Of a DNA stretch of 37,374 nucleotides, positions 17,719-26,083 are shown one piece after another; position 1 is the first letter of the stretch; each line of letters starts with the position of its first letter. The notes under the pieces are model-generated. The model ran no database searches. It saw nothing but the letters and a program-made list of their open reading frames with translations, and had not been told where the DNA came from. The position numbers and the translations under genes were made by a program. This DNA is from Deltaproteobacteria bacterium (GTDB lineage: Bacteria > Desulfobacterota > Desulfuromonadia > Geobacterales > Pseudopelobacteraceae), in the NCBI GenBank assembly GCA_021782545.1, contig JAJXUW010000009.1, positions 1-37,374 on the forward strand, in the 5' to 3' direction.

Positions 17719-18651
17719 TCAGAGACGGGCAGGACCACCTGCGGCATTAAGATAACGCGCCATCAGCCGGCGTTCGGCGGCAAAGCTCAGCAGCAGTGGG
17801 ACGGCGACTGCTGAAAAGATCAGGCCACAACCGAACCACTCGCGGGGCGAAAGCCGCTCCCCTAACACCAAAAGCCCTGCCAAAAGACTCCAGACCGGAT
17901 CCAGGGTATAGATTAATCCGGCCTGGACAGGCGTTACGTAGCGTTGGTACCGATTCTGCAAGGTAAAACAGACTACGGTGGGAAACAGGGCACAATAGAC
18001 CACCGATTCAATCCCCTGGGCTGACGGTAGTGCCAGCCGGGCATGCAGCAAAACCACCGCCACGCCGGCCAAAAACGCCACCATGCCGAACTGTACCAGT
18101 GAGACCAGATAGACGTCCTCGTCTTTCAACACCTTTGAGACGCTCAGGATATGTACGGCGATCAGAAATGCGCATACCGTGGAAATCAGATCGCCCCGGT
18201 TAAATCCCTCCCCACCGCAAGCCAACAGGGCAATCCCCACCCCCGCCAGAACCATCCCCAGCAGGTTGTATCTGCTAATTTTATCATGCCACAGGGCCTT
18301 GGCTATCACGGGGATGAACAGGACGAACAGGTTGTTGATCACACCGGCCCGCGAGATGCTGGTCCCCTGGACGCCGAACACAAAGGTCAGATTGCTGACC
18401 CCCAAGGCCGTCCCTACAATCAACCCGCGCCGCACCGTTGTGCGGTCGAGCCGGTGCAGGCGTGGTAGACAGACCAGCCCCAGCAGCAGGGTCGCCAGCG
18501 AAAAACGCAGCAGCACAAAGACGGGGGGGGATATCTCCCGCACGCCGATCTTCGTGAATAAAAAGCTCCCTCCCCACAGAAAGGTGGTCAGTATCAGCGA
18601 AAAAAGTATTCTCCCCTGCGAGGGAGCTGCTTGTTCACTCAAACGTGACAT
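17719..18651 (-). CDS. EamA/DMT-family transporter
   Basis: About ten hydrophobic helices; ILTTFLWGGSFLFTKIGVREISPPVFVLLRFSLATLLL and PVQAGLIYTLDPVWSLLAGLLVLGERLSPREWFGCGLIFSAV. Confidence 0.92.
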   Translation of the reverse strand: MSRLSEQAAPSQGRILFSLILTTFLWGGSFLFTKIGVREISPPVFVLLRFSLATLLLGLVCLPRLHRLDRTTVRRGLIVGTALGVSNLTFVFGVQGTSISRAGVINNLFVLFIPVIAKALWHDKISRYNLLGMVLAGVGIALLACGGEGFNRGDLISTVCAFLIAVHILSVSKVLKDEDVYLVSLVQFGMVAFLAGVAVVLLHARLALPSAQGIESVVYCALFPTVVCFTLQNRYQRYVTPVQAGLIYTLDPVWSLLAGLLVLGERLSPREWFGCGLIFSAVAVPLLLSFAAERRLMARYLNAAGGPARL

Positions 18652-18656
18652 ATCAG

Positions 18657-18935
18657 CTAGCCCAAACGGTAATGTTTCCGGAGCGGCTGCAGCACCTCCC
18701 AACGGCAGGAACTGCCGGCCGGAAGCAGCACCAGATCGCCGGCACCGATCTCTATCGGCGCACCGCCATCAGCAGGAGTTATCACCGCCCTACCCTCCAG
18801 AAGGTAACAGACTTCACGCCGTTCATAGGTCTGATCGAATGCCGACGCCTCACAACACCAGATCGGCCAGTCGGCCACGCCTAGCCGCTCCAACTGCCCG
18901 GTTGACGGACGTTGTTCCACCATAATCGGGGCCAT
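18657..18935 (-). CDS. Cupin-domain protein (EutQ-like cupin)
   Basis: WPIWCCEASAFDQTYERREVCYLLEGRAVITPADGGAPIEIGAGDLVLLPAGSSCRWEV. ATG at 18935 overlaps the upstream stop. Confidence 0.82.
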   Translation of the reverse strand: MAPIMVEQRPSTGQLERLGVADWPIWCCEASAFDQTYERREVCYLLEGRAVITPADGGAPIEIGAGDLVLLPAGSSCRWEVLQPLRKHYRLG

Positions 18936-19261
18936 CAGTCCTCCCTGTTCCTCTTCCAATGCAGCGCCAGCCAGACCGTTTCACGCTCGGGATCCGTCCA
19001 GTCCACCCGGTGCCGGCAACGGGCCGGCAGATGGAGCCAGTCCCCCGGCCTTAAGCGCCGGGTAGCTCCATCAACGAATTGCACAGACGCTTCTCCGGCA
19101 AGCACCAGCACCCATTCGTCCTGCTCTTGATCATACCAATACCCCGCGGGGGTCACCTGTCCCAGCGAGACAATCCGTTCAAGCCGGATGTCACCCTGTT
19201 CAAGCAGAACCTGTGATACCTCCCCCTGCCGAGCATCAGGCAGATCAGACAAGAGATTCAT
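18935..19261 (-). CDS. Cupin-domain protein
   Basis: GYWYDQEQDEWVLVLAGEASVQFVDGATRRLRPGDWLHLPARCRHRVDWTDPERETVWLALHW. Confidence 0.85.
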   Translation of the reverse strand: MNLLSDLPDARQGEVSQVLLEQGDIRLERIVSLGQVTPAGYWYDQEQDEWVLVLAGEASVQFVDGATRRLRPGDWLHLPARCRHRVDWTDPERETVWLALHWKRNRED

Positions 19262-19388
19262 CCGTCACCTCAGGGTAATCCCGCCTCAGTGCAGCCCGTA
19301 CAGGGGACATGCAGCGAAATCGCGGTTGTATTCTACAAAAACTACGTTAAAATATGTCGCTACTGCACCATTGCAAAGGAGTTACGCC

Positions 19389-20105
19389 ATGCCCCCAAAA
19401 GATCGCGATCTGGTGAGCTGCCTTGAAGAACTGGAAACAACCCGTTTTGAACAGCTTATCGCAGATGATCGTTTCAAAGACAACCCCTTGTTACCCGAAC
19501 TGCGCCAGCTTCATGAACTGTATCGTACCCTGGCCCAACGTACCGAGCGCATGGCCCGCGAAAAGGGTAGACTTGAATCCCAGTTGGCCGACATAAGCCG
19601 TTCCCTCGAACTGGCCACCAGGATTGATGCCATGACCGGTCTGGCCAACCGGCGGGCCATCATGGAAAAGATCGACCAAGAGTTCAGCCGGGCCCATCGT
19701 CACCAACGGACCGCCTCGATTGTGCTGGCCGACCTGGACAACTACAAGCTGATAAACGATACCCACGGCTACAATACCGGCGATGACGTGCTCGTGGAGG
19801 TAGCCCGAGTCCTACGGGGCTGCGTCCGCAGCGAAGACATCTGTGCCCGCTGGGGGGGAGAGGAATTTCTGCTCCTGCTGCCTGAAACACCCCTGGAAGG
19901 GGCCCTGGCAGTAGCCAACAAGATCCGGGAGTCGATCGCCATGACGCTCTTTTCCGCCAACCGCCATGGCATCAGACTGACGGCCAGCCTGGGGGTCTGC
20001 GAATACCGTCCCGACCAGAACATCTTCGAGGCGATCAAACGGGCGGACCAGGCCCTGCATCAGGCCAAACTGGCCGGAAAGAACCGGGCGCTGGTGGCAC
20101 CCTGA
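19389..20105 (+). CDS. Diguanylate cyclase (GGDEF)
   Basis: ARIDAMTGLANRRAIMEKIDQEFSRAHRH, LADLDNYKLINDTHGYNTGDDVLVEVARVLRG, ARWGGEEFLLLLP. ATG 19389 with SD AAAGGAG. Confidence 0.95.
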   Translation: MPPKDRDLVSCLEELETTRFEQLIADDRFKDNPLLPELRQLHELYRTLAQRTERMAREKGRLESQLADISRSLELATRIDAMTGLANRRAIMEKIDQEFSRAHRHQRTASIVLADLDNYKLINDTHGYNTGDDVLVEVARVLRGCVRSEDICARWGGEEFLLLLPETPLEGALAVANKIRESIAMTLFSANRHGIRLTASLGVCEYRPDQNIFEAIKRADQALHQAKLAGKNRALVAP

Positions 20106-20115
20106 GGCATCCGCC

Positions 20116-20553
20116 CTAGGGTTTATGGCCCACCTCCCAACCGGCCACCGGGCCGGGCTGCACCACGAACAAGGGATGGGGCCTGGGGGATGCCAACCCT
20201 TCGAGCCCTGCCAGCCAAACCGGAGCACGGATCAGCAGCTTCTTCCGCAAATGTTCCCCTTCGTACCGCAACTGGCCATCGGTCACCTCCATACAGGCCG
20301 CCACCTCCCCGGAGGCTATCTTGCCAGCATCAAAACGATACCCGCGTCGTGCCGCCTCGACCTGGACCTCCCGCAGATAGGCGGCAATAGCGGCCAGCGG
20401 AGCAGGTGACAGGCGAAAACGCTGCAACTGCGGGTGATGGGTATACCCCTGGGTCATGCCGGCCAAGACCGCCTGGGCCAGCAGGCCTTCGCGCCACAAC
20501 GCTACCAATCCGCGCTGATCAAGATACACCGGGTGCAGACTCCACAGTCGCAC
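20116..20553 (-). CDS. Pyrimidine-dimer DNA glycosylase-like (Pyr_excise family) protein
   Basis: From GTG 20553: (M)RLWSLHPVYLDQRGLVALWREGLLAQAVLAGMTQGYTHHPQLQRF. GAGGGAGGG SD directly upstream. Family assignment from recalled motif. Confidence 0.75.
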   Translation of the reverse strand: MRLWSLHPVYLDQRGLVALWREGLLAQAVLAGMTQGYTHHPQLQRFRLSPAPLAAIAAYLREVQVEAARRGYRFDAGKIASGEVAACMEVTDGQLRYEGEHLRKKLLIRAPVWLAGLEGLASPRPHPLFVVQPGPVAGWEVGHKP

Positions 20554-20655
20554 AAACGAACCCTCCCTCTTCGCCCGCTGCCGATTGTCTGCACAGCGGT
20601 ATCCACAGATATTCCAGCGGACACCCCCCTGCTGCCGCCCGACACAAAGCTTCAA

Positions 20656-21558
20656 TTACGCCGCGGCCAGCAGGGCAGCGCCCAACAGGCCGGCATCGTC
20701 TCCAAGCGAGGCTCTTCGGATCTGTACACCGCGCAGTATCTGGGGAAAAGTGCGCTGGTGCAACGTCGCGGTCAATGCCGGTTCCAGCAGATCATAACTT
20801 GCAGAGACACCGCCACCAATCACAATACCATCCAGATTGAGGGTATTCAGCAAACCGGCCAGGGCGATCCCCAGATAGATGCCCGCCTGTTGAAAAAGCT
20901 GGCGAACCCCCTCATCGCCGCCCCTAGCCAGAGACGCCAGCAGTTCCGGCGCTCGCCCCCCTCCAAAACGGCTCAATGCCGTTGCCGAGACATACTGTTC
21001 CAGGCATCCGCAGTTACCGCATGGGCAGGGATGCCCGTCCGGGTTAACGGTGGTATGCCCAAATTCGGCGGCAAACCCGGCAGTCCCCTCCCAGAGCTGT
21101 CCATTGAGGATCAGACCACTGCCCACACCGGTACCAAGCGTTACCACCAGCACCGAATTAAAGCCGCGCCCGGAGCCGTACCGAAATTCTCCCAAGGCGA
21201 TCAGATTGGCATCGTTGGCACAACGGACCGGCAGCCCCAGGCGCTGTTCCAGACAATCCCGCAGGGCAATGCCCTCAAGCGCCGGCATATTGACCGACGA
21301 ATGCACCCACCCCTGCCGGTCGATGAGCCCTGGCACCCCCACGCCCACCGCCTGTATCGGCGCCCCCAACGAGGCGGCTGTGTTCTGCAGACGACGCACC
21401 TCGTCAACCAACCGCTCCAGAAACGACTCACGCCCCTTGTGTATGTCACTTAGTACGCGGAATCGGCGCATAATCTCACCATCAGCGCCGATCAATGCCC
21501 CGCGCAGATTGGTTCCACCCACATCAATCCCAATAAGACTACTTGCCCTCTCAGACAC
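20656..21558 (-). CDS. ROK-family sugar kinase (glucokinase-like)
   Basis: LIGIDVGGTNLRGALIG, VVTLGTGVGSGLILNGQL, GHTTVNPDGHPCPCGNCGCLEQYVSATAL. GTG 21558 preceded by GGAGG. Confidence 0.93.
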   Translation of the reverse strand: MSERASSLIGIDVGGTNLRGALIGADGEIMRRFRVLSDIHKGRESFLERLVDEVRRLQNTAASLGAPIQAVGVGVPGLIDRQGWVHSSVNMPALEGIALRDCLEQRLGLPVRCANDANLIALGEFRYGSGRGFNSVLVVTLGTGVGSGLILNGQLWEGTAGFAAEFGHTTVNPDGHPCPCGNCGCLEQYVSATALSRFGGGRAPELLASLARGGDEGVRQLFQQAGIYLGIALAGLLNTLNLDGIVIGGGVSASYDLLEPALTATLHQRTFPQILRGVQIRRASLGDDAGLLGAALLAAA

Positions 21559-21672
21559 AAGGCCTCCGCAGGTACGCAAAATCCGTATAGTTATACTGTA
21601 ATCCAGCACGGAAGCCCACGCAACCGGCCAATGGACAAAATAGAATAATTTTTTACTGATTGTTGATTGCGC

Positions 21673-21701
21673 TTGACAGGGGGGAGGTGATCGGCTTAGT
21701 G
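21673..21701 (+). promoter_or_regulatory. Weak candidate promoter upstream of the malic enzyme gene
   Basis: TTGACA at 21673-21678 with poor -10 (TTAGTG/TAGTGT) at 17-18 nt. Confidence 0.3.
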
Positions 21702-21735
21702 TTCTTTAGCCTAAGTAAATAACATGGTGTTTTTC

Positions 21736-21748
21736 TTGATTAAATCAA
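21736..21748. promoter_or_regulatory. Palindrome TTGATTAAATCAA upstream of the malic enzyme gene
   Basis: 6-bp perfect arms around a central A; resembles an FNR half-site pair (TTGAT/ATCAA) but with a 3-nt rather than 4-nt spacer. Confidence 0.35.
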
Positions 21749-21790
21749 CAATTTTTTTACCAAAACTAAATTCCGGAGGCATGCTAACCG

Positions 21791-24046
21791 ATGGCCAAAA
21801 TCAAGGGTGCACTTGACTATCATTCGATGGGACGAAAAGGAAAGATCGAGGTTATCTCCACCAAGCCCTGCCTGACCGCTACAGACCTTTCGCTTGCCTA
21901 CTCGCCAGGCGTCGCCGAGCCCTGCCTGGCGATCGAGAAAAACCCCGATGACGCTTACAAATATACCGCCAAGGGCAATCTGGTGGCCGTGGTGTCAAAC
22001 GGCACCGCCGTGCTGGGGCTGGGCAATCTGGGAGCCCAAGCCAGTAAACCGGTTATGGAGGGCAAGGGGGTTCTCTTCAAGCGTTTTGCAGATATCGATG
22101 TCTTTGATATCGAACTCAACACCGAGAATCCCGACGAGATCATCAAGGCCTGCCAGTTGCTGGAACCGACCTTCGGCGGCATCAACCTGGAGGACATCAA
22201 GGCCCCTGAATGCTTCTACATCGAAGAGGAACTAAAGAAGACCATGCAGATACCGGTCTTCCACGATGACCAGCACGGCACCGCCATCATTTCATCCGCT
22301 GCGCTGATCAACGCCCTGGAACTGGTGGGCAAAAAGATCGAAGACATACGGATTGTGGTCAACGGCGCCGGCGCCTCGGCCAACTCCTGCGCCAAGCTGG
22401 CCATCGCCCTGGGCGTCAAGCCCAACAACATGATCATGTGCGACACCAAAGGGGTCATCTACAAAGGGCGCACGGAAGGCATGAACCCCTACAAGGCCCT
22501 GTTTGCCGCCGACACCCCCTTCCGTACCCTGGAGGAGGCGGCCAAAGGGGCGGACGTCCTGTTCGGCCTCTCCGCCAAGGGGGCCTTTACCGCCGACATG
22601 GTGCGCAGCATGGCACCCAACCCGATCATCTTTGCCATGGCCAACCCCGATCCGGAGATCACCCCCGACGAGGCCCGCGCCGCCCGGGGCGACGTGATCA
22701 TTGCCACCGGCCGCTCCGACTACCCCAACCAGGTTAATAACGTGCTGGGCTTCCCGTTCATCTTCCGTGGTGCCCTGGATGTCCGCGCAAAATGTATCAA
22801 TGAAGAGATGAAACTAGCAGCCGTGCAGGCCCTGGCAAAACTGGCCCGTGAAGAGGTACCGGACTCGGTCAGCAAGGCCTACGGCAACGTCAAATTTTCT
22901 TTCGGCAGGGAGTACATCATCCCCAAGCCGTTCGATCCCCGCGTCCTGCTCCACGTGGCCCCCGCCATCGCCCAGGCCGCCATGGACAGCGGCGTTGCCC
23001 GCCAACCGATCGAAGACATGGCCAAGTATGTCGAACACCTTGAGTCATCCCAGGGCAAGTCGAAAGAGATCATGCGGATGATCATCAACAAGGCCAAGAG
23101 TGAACCCAAACGGATCGCCTTCCCCGAGGGAGACAACGAGAAGATCCTGCGGGCGGCCCAGTTTCTGGTTGAGGAGGAGATCGCCACACCGATCCTGATC
23201 GGCAATGGCGACAAGATCCGCGAAAAGATCGTCGAACTGGGACTGGAACTGAACGGCGTCCAGATCGTCGACACCGAGACCTCAGACTATACCGAGACGT
23301 ACGCCCAGGAACTGTTCCGCCTGCGGCAGCGCCGTGGCATCACCGAAAGCGAGGCGCGGCGGATCATGCGCCGTAAGTCACGTAACCACTTCGGCGCCAT
23401 GATGGTCCGCATGGGTGACGCCGATGCCATGCTGTCGGGCATCGACGCCCACTATCCTGAGACGATCCGCCCTGCGCTGGAGGTGGTGGGCAAGCAGGAA
23501 AACCTGGCCTCCGTGCACGGCATGTACATGATGGTCTTCAAAAAGGGCATCTACTTCATGGCGGATACCACGGTGGAGATCGAGCCCTCTCCTGAGGAGC
23601 TTGCGGAAACGGCCATTTTGACGGCAAGCAACGTCAAGGTATTCGATGTTGAACCACGGGTGGCCATGCTCTCCTTCTCCAACTTCGGTTCGGTACAGCA
23701 TCCGCATTCCGAGAAGGTGCGCCGGGCCGTGCAGATCGTCAAAGAACGGGCACCTGACCTGATCGTGGATGGCGAGATGCAGGCCGATACCGCCGTGGTG
23801 CAAGAACTGCTGGACAACTACCCCTTTTCCAAACTGCGTACGCCGGCAAACATCCTGATTTTTCCCGATCTGGATGCCGGCAACATCGCCTACAAGCTGC
23901 TTGCCCGGCTGGGCGGCGCCGAGGCGATCGGCCCCATCCTGATGGGGATGAAAAAACCGGTGCACGTCCTGCAGCGGGGCGACGATGTAAACGACATCAT
24001 TAATATGGCGGCCATTGCCGTCGTAGATGCCCAGACCCGTTCCTAA
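21791..24046 (+). CDS. maeB: NADP-dependent malic enzyme with C-terminal phosphotransacetylase-like domain
   Basis: [55 protein letters not shown]-terminal PTA-like domain ([22 protein letters not shown] ... [33 protein letters not shown]). Confidence 0.96.
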   Translation: MAKIKGALDYHSMGRKGKIEVISTKPCLTATDLSLAYSPGVAEPCLAIEKNPDDAYKYTAKGNLVAVVSNGTAVLGLGNLGAQASKPVMEGKGVLFKRFADIDVFDIELNTENPDEIIKACQLLEPTFGGINLEDIKAPECFYIEEELKKTMQIPVFHDDQHGTAIISSAALINALELVGKKIEDIRIVVNGAGASANSCAKLAIALGVKPNNMIMCDTKGVIYKGRTEGMNPYKALFAADTPFRTLEEAAKGADVLFGLSAKGAFTADMVRSMAPNPIIFAMANPDPEITPDEARAARGDVIIATGRSDYPNQVNNVLGFPFIFRGALDVRAKCINEEMKLAAVQALAKLAREEVPDSVSKAYGNVKFSFGREYIIPKPFDPRVLLHVAPAIAQAAMDSGVARQPIEDMAKYVEHLESSQGKSKEIMRMIINKAKSEPKRIAFPEGDNEKILRAAQFLVEEEIATPILIGNGDKIREKIVELGLELNGVQIVDTETSDYTETYAQELFRLRQRRGITESEARRIMRRKSRNHFGAMMVRMGDADAMLSGIDAHYPETIRPALEVVGKQENLASVHGMYMMVFKKGIYFMADTTVEIEPSPEELAETAILTASNVKVFDVEPRVAMLSFSNFGSVQHPHSEKVRRAVQIVKERAPDLIVDGEMQADTAVVQELLDNYPFSKLRTPANILIFPDLDAGNIAYKLLARLGGAEAIGPILMGMKKPVHVLQRGDDVNDIINMAAIAVVDAQTRS

Positions 24047-24059
24047 CCCCACCCCTACA

Positions 24060-24094
24060 CGGCCGGGGACGACCATACAGGTTTTCCCCGGCCG
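24060..24094 (+). terminator. Hairpin downstream of the malic enzyme gene (possible terminator, no clear U-tract)
   Basis: cggccgggga...tccccggccg, 10-bp perfect stem. Confidence 0.4.
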
Positions 24095-24211
24095 CACCAC
24101 TCCCCACAAAAATCAAATACTTTTTGACAGCACCATAAAATTATTATACTTTTAGCGGAATTTATCGTCGCTATCCCCAACCAACTGACACCATGCTGGA
24201 GGCCTTCCTAT

Positions 24212-25174
24212 ATGTTTCAGCTCCCAAAGGGCAATCCCCTTTTTGAAAATCTGGCCGTTACCAAACTGAAACTACCTGACGTGGCCACTAAGCTGGCAAA
24301 CGGCAGTTTTACCGGCTATGCCAACTTCACGTTCCCTGACGCGACCGGCATCTTGGTCTTCGAATCGGGCAAACTCGTCAGCACCTTTTTCAAGGCACAG
24401 CAGGGCCAGACGCTGAACGATTTCGAGGCCATGGCTGCCCTGGCGGAACAGATGGTCACCAGCGGCGCCGGCACCATGGATGTCTATCGCCTGTCCAAGG
24501 ACCTGACCATGTGTGTGCATGCCCTGCTGCAGGGCGAGGTACTCTACCGTTCGCAGGAACTGGCCCTGATTGACATCAAATCATTGCTGGAACGGGTCAA
24601 GAACGAGCAGATGAACGGCTGCCTGCGGATATATACCGATGAAAAATCAGCAATGATCTTCTACAAGGAAGGCGATCCTCTGGGATTTTTTCATGACGGC
24701 TCCCAGGACATTGAGGCATCACCGGGCGAATCCCAGCAATTGGCGCAGGACCCCCGGGCAAAACTGGACCTGTACACCTCGGTCAGCGCGGACGAATTAA
24801 TGTCCCACGATCTTTTGGACGTCATCAATGTGCTCAAGATATGGGAGGCCGCCGTTGCCCGTCGGCAGGCGGAACTGGACCGCCTGAACCGCGAACTTGC
24901 GGACAAGGACCGAATGCAATCGATCAGGCTGGTGAATGATCTCGAACAACAGATCCGCACCATGTACATACAGTATGTCGGCAACGTAGGACGCGGCATT
25001 GTCGATAAAGAGCTGACCACTGCAGGCGGCAACAGCTGCCTGCTCGATCAGGAACGCACAGACCAATTTCTGACAGCACTGGAGAAGGCCGCAAAACTGC
25101 TGATTAGCGTCAAGAAGATTGCCGAAATGAGGGAAAAGATCTCTGCCCTGCTGGCCCACCAGGCACGGGCCTAA
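24212..25174 (+). CDS. Uncharacterised protein with two PATAN/DUF4388-like modules and a helical C-terminus (paralog A)
   Basis: LKLPDVATKLANGSFTGYANF...LVFESGKLV and DIKSLLERVKNEQMNGCLRI...SAMIFYKEGDPLGFFHD; ATG preceded by GGAGG. Confidence 0.8.
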   Translation: MFQLPKGNPLFENLAVTKLKLPDVATKLANGSFTGYANFTFPDATGILVFESGKLVSTFFKAQQGQTLNDFEAMAALAEQMVTSGAGTMDVYRLSKDLTMCVHALLQGEVLYRSQELALIDIKSLLERVKNEQMNGCLRIYTDEKSAMIFYKEGDPLGFFHDGSQDIEASPGESQQLAQDPRAKLDLYTSVSADELMSHDLLDVINVLKIWEAAVARRQAELDRLNRELADKDRMQSIRLVNDLEQQIRTMYIQYVGNVGRGIVDKELTTAGGNSCLLDQERTDQFLTALEKAAKLLISVKKIAEMREKISALLAHQARA

Positions 25175-25206
25175 GCCTACTGTTACTACGTACCCGGGGG
25201 GTCACG

Positions 25207-25983
25207 ATGGAATTATTGTTGGAGCAACTGCAAGGTATTCCGACGATCTATGTTGTCCAGCTTGTCTTCTGGCTGATTGCCGGCCTGATAAGCTTCCTGT
25301 TCAGTTTGGGCAACGCCAGGATCTGGACCAGCATCTCGATAGGTTTCTTCCTGATCCTGATCAGCCAGTTCTATATGCTGAACAAGTTATTCCAAACGCC
25401 CACCACCGCGGCTTTCAGCTATATCACCGGGACCATCGCCATCATGCTGATCACCCACGGCTTCCTCGATTATTACGTCTTTTGCCGGACCTTTGAGATC
25501 GCCGGGCGCAAACAGACGGTCTATCTGACCACCATACTGCTGCTGCTCTTGTCATGGATCTTTTTGATCATCAACCCGGAGCCGAGCATGTTCACGGTCC
25601 GCAACGTCAAGATGGTGGAGAACGCCATCTGGGTCTTTCTGTCCCTTATGAACCTGGAAATCATCCGCAAGATCTACGTTGCCATCAAGGACTCACCGAT
25701 CGCCAAGGCCTTCCTCTGCTTTGGCGCAGTCTTCGTGCTTATCTTTCTCTGGAAGGGGTCGGAGCTGTACCTGCAGGTCTTCCAATGGGATCGCCTGTGG
25801 GGGAATATCGCCTTCAAACTGGACCTGGATCAAGTCGGCCTCAACCTTGATCTCAAGCTGGATGACAGCGATGAATACTGGAGACGCATCCATCTCGCAC
25901 GCGAGGTCTACGACTACGCCGGCCTGCTGGCCGCCATGGCGGTCTCAACCACGTTCGGCTTCCTGTATAAACTGCTCAAATAA
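25207..25983 (+). CDS. Uncharacterised polytopic membrane protein, apparently about seven TM helices
   Basis: Successive hydrophobic segments (YVVQLVFWLIAGLISFLFSL, ISIGFFLILISQFYML, TIAIMLITHGFLDYYVF, VYLTTILLLLLSWIFLII and others); 32 nt after paralog A. Confidence 0.75.
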   Translation: MELLLEQLQGIPTIYVVQLVFWLIAGLISFLFSLGNARIWTSISIGFFLILISQFYMLNKLFQTPTTAAFSYITGTIAIMLITHGFLDYYVFCRTFEIAGRKQTVYLTTILLLLLSWIFLIINPEPSMFTVRNVKMVENAIWVFLSLMNLEIIRKIYVAIKDSPIAKAFLCFGAVFVLIFLWKGSELYLQVFQWDRLWGNIAFKLDLDQVGLNLDLKLDDSDEYWRRIHLAREVYDYAGLLAAMAVSTTFGFLYKLLK

Positions 25984-26001
25984 CCTCTGCTTTCACCTAC
26001 C

Positions 26002-26048
26002 AACACAAAGCCCCGTCACCTGAAGGTGAGCGGGGCTTTGTTGTGTTC
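26002..26048. terminator. Bidirectional rho-independent terminator
   Basis: caaagccccgtcacct-ga-aggtgagcggggctttg (one bulge) flanked by A- and T-rich tracts, between convergent genes. Confidence 0.85.
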
Positions 26049-26083
26049 TTACCACTACATGGCTACGAACTGGTACTTGGCCA

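Noticed and set aside
19389-20105. Second GGDEF protein as a possible non-canonical cyclase
   Set aside because: It has canonical WGGEEF and ND...GD base-recognition positions, so it looks like an ordinary diguanylate cyclase.
20434-21453. 339-aa plus-strand ORF antisense to the ROK kinase
   Set aside because: Antisense shadow of a confident CDS; composition (Gln/Arg/His/Pro-rich) is typical of non-coding frames.
23378-24109. 243-aa minus-strand ORF within the malic enzyme gene
   Set aside because: Antisense to the conserved phosphotransacetylase-like domain; no independent evidence.
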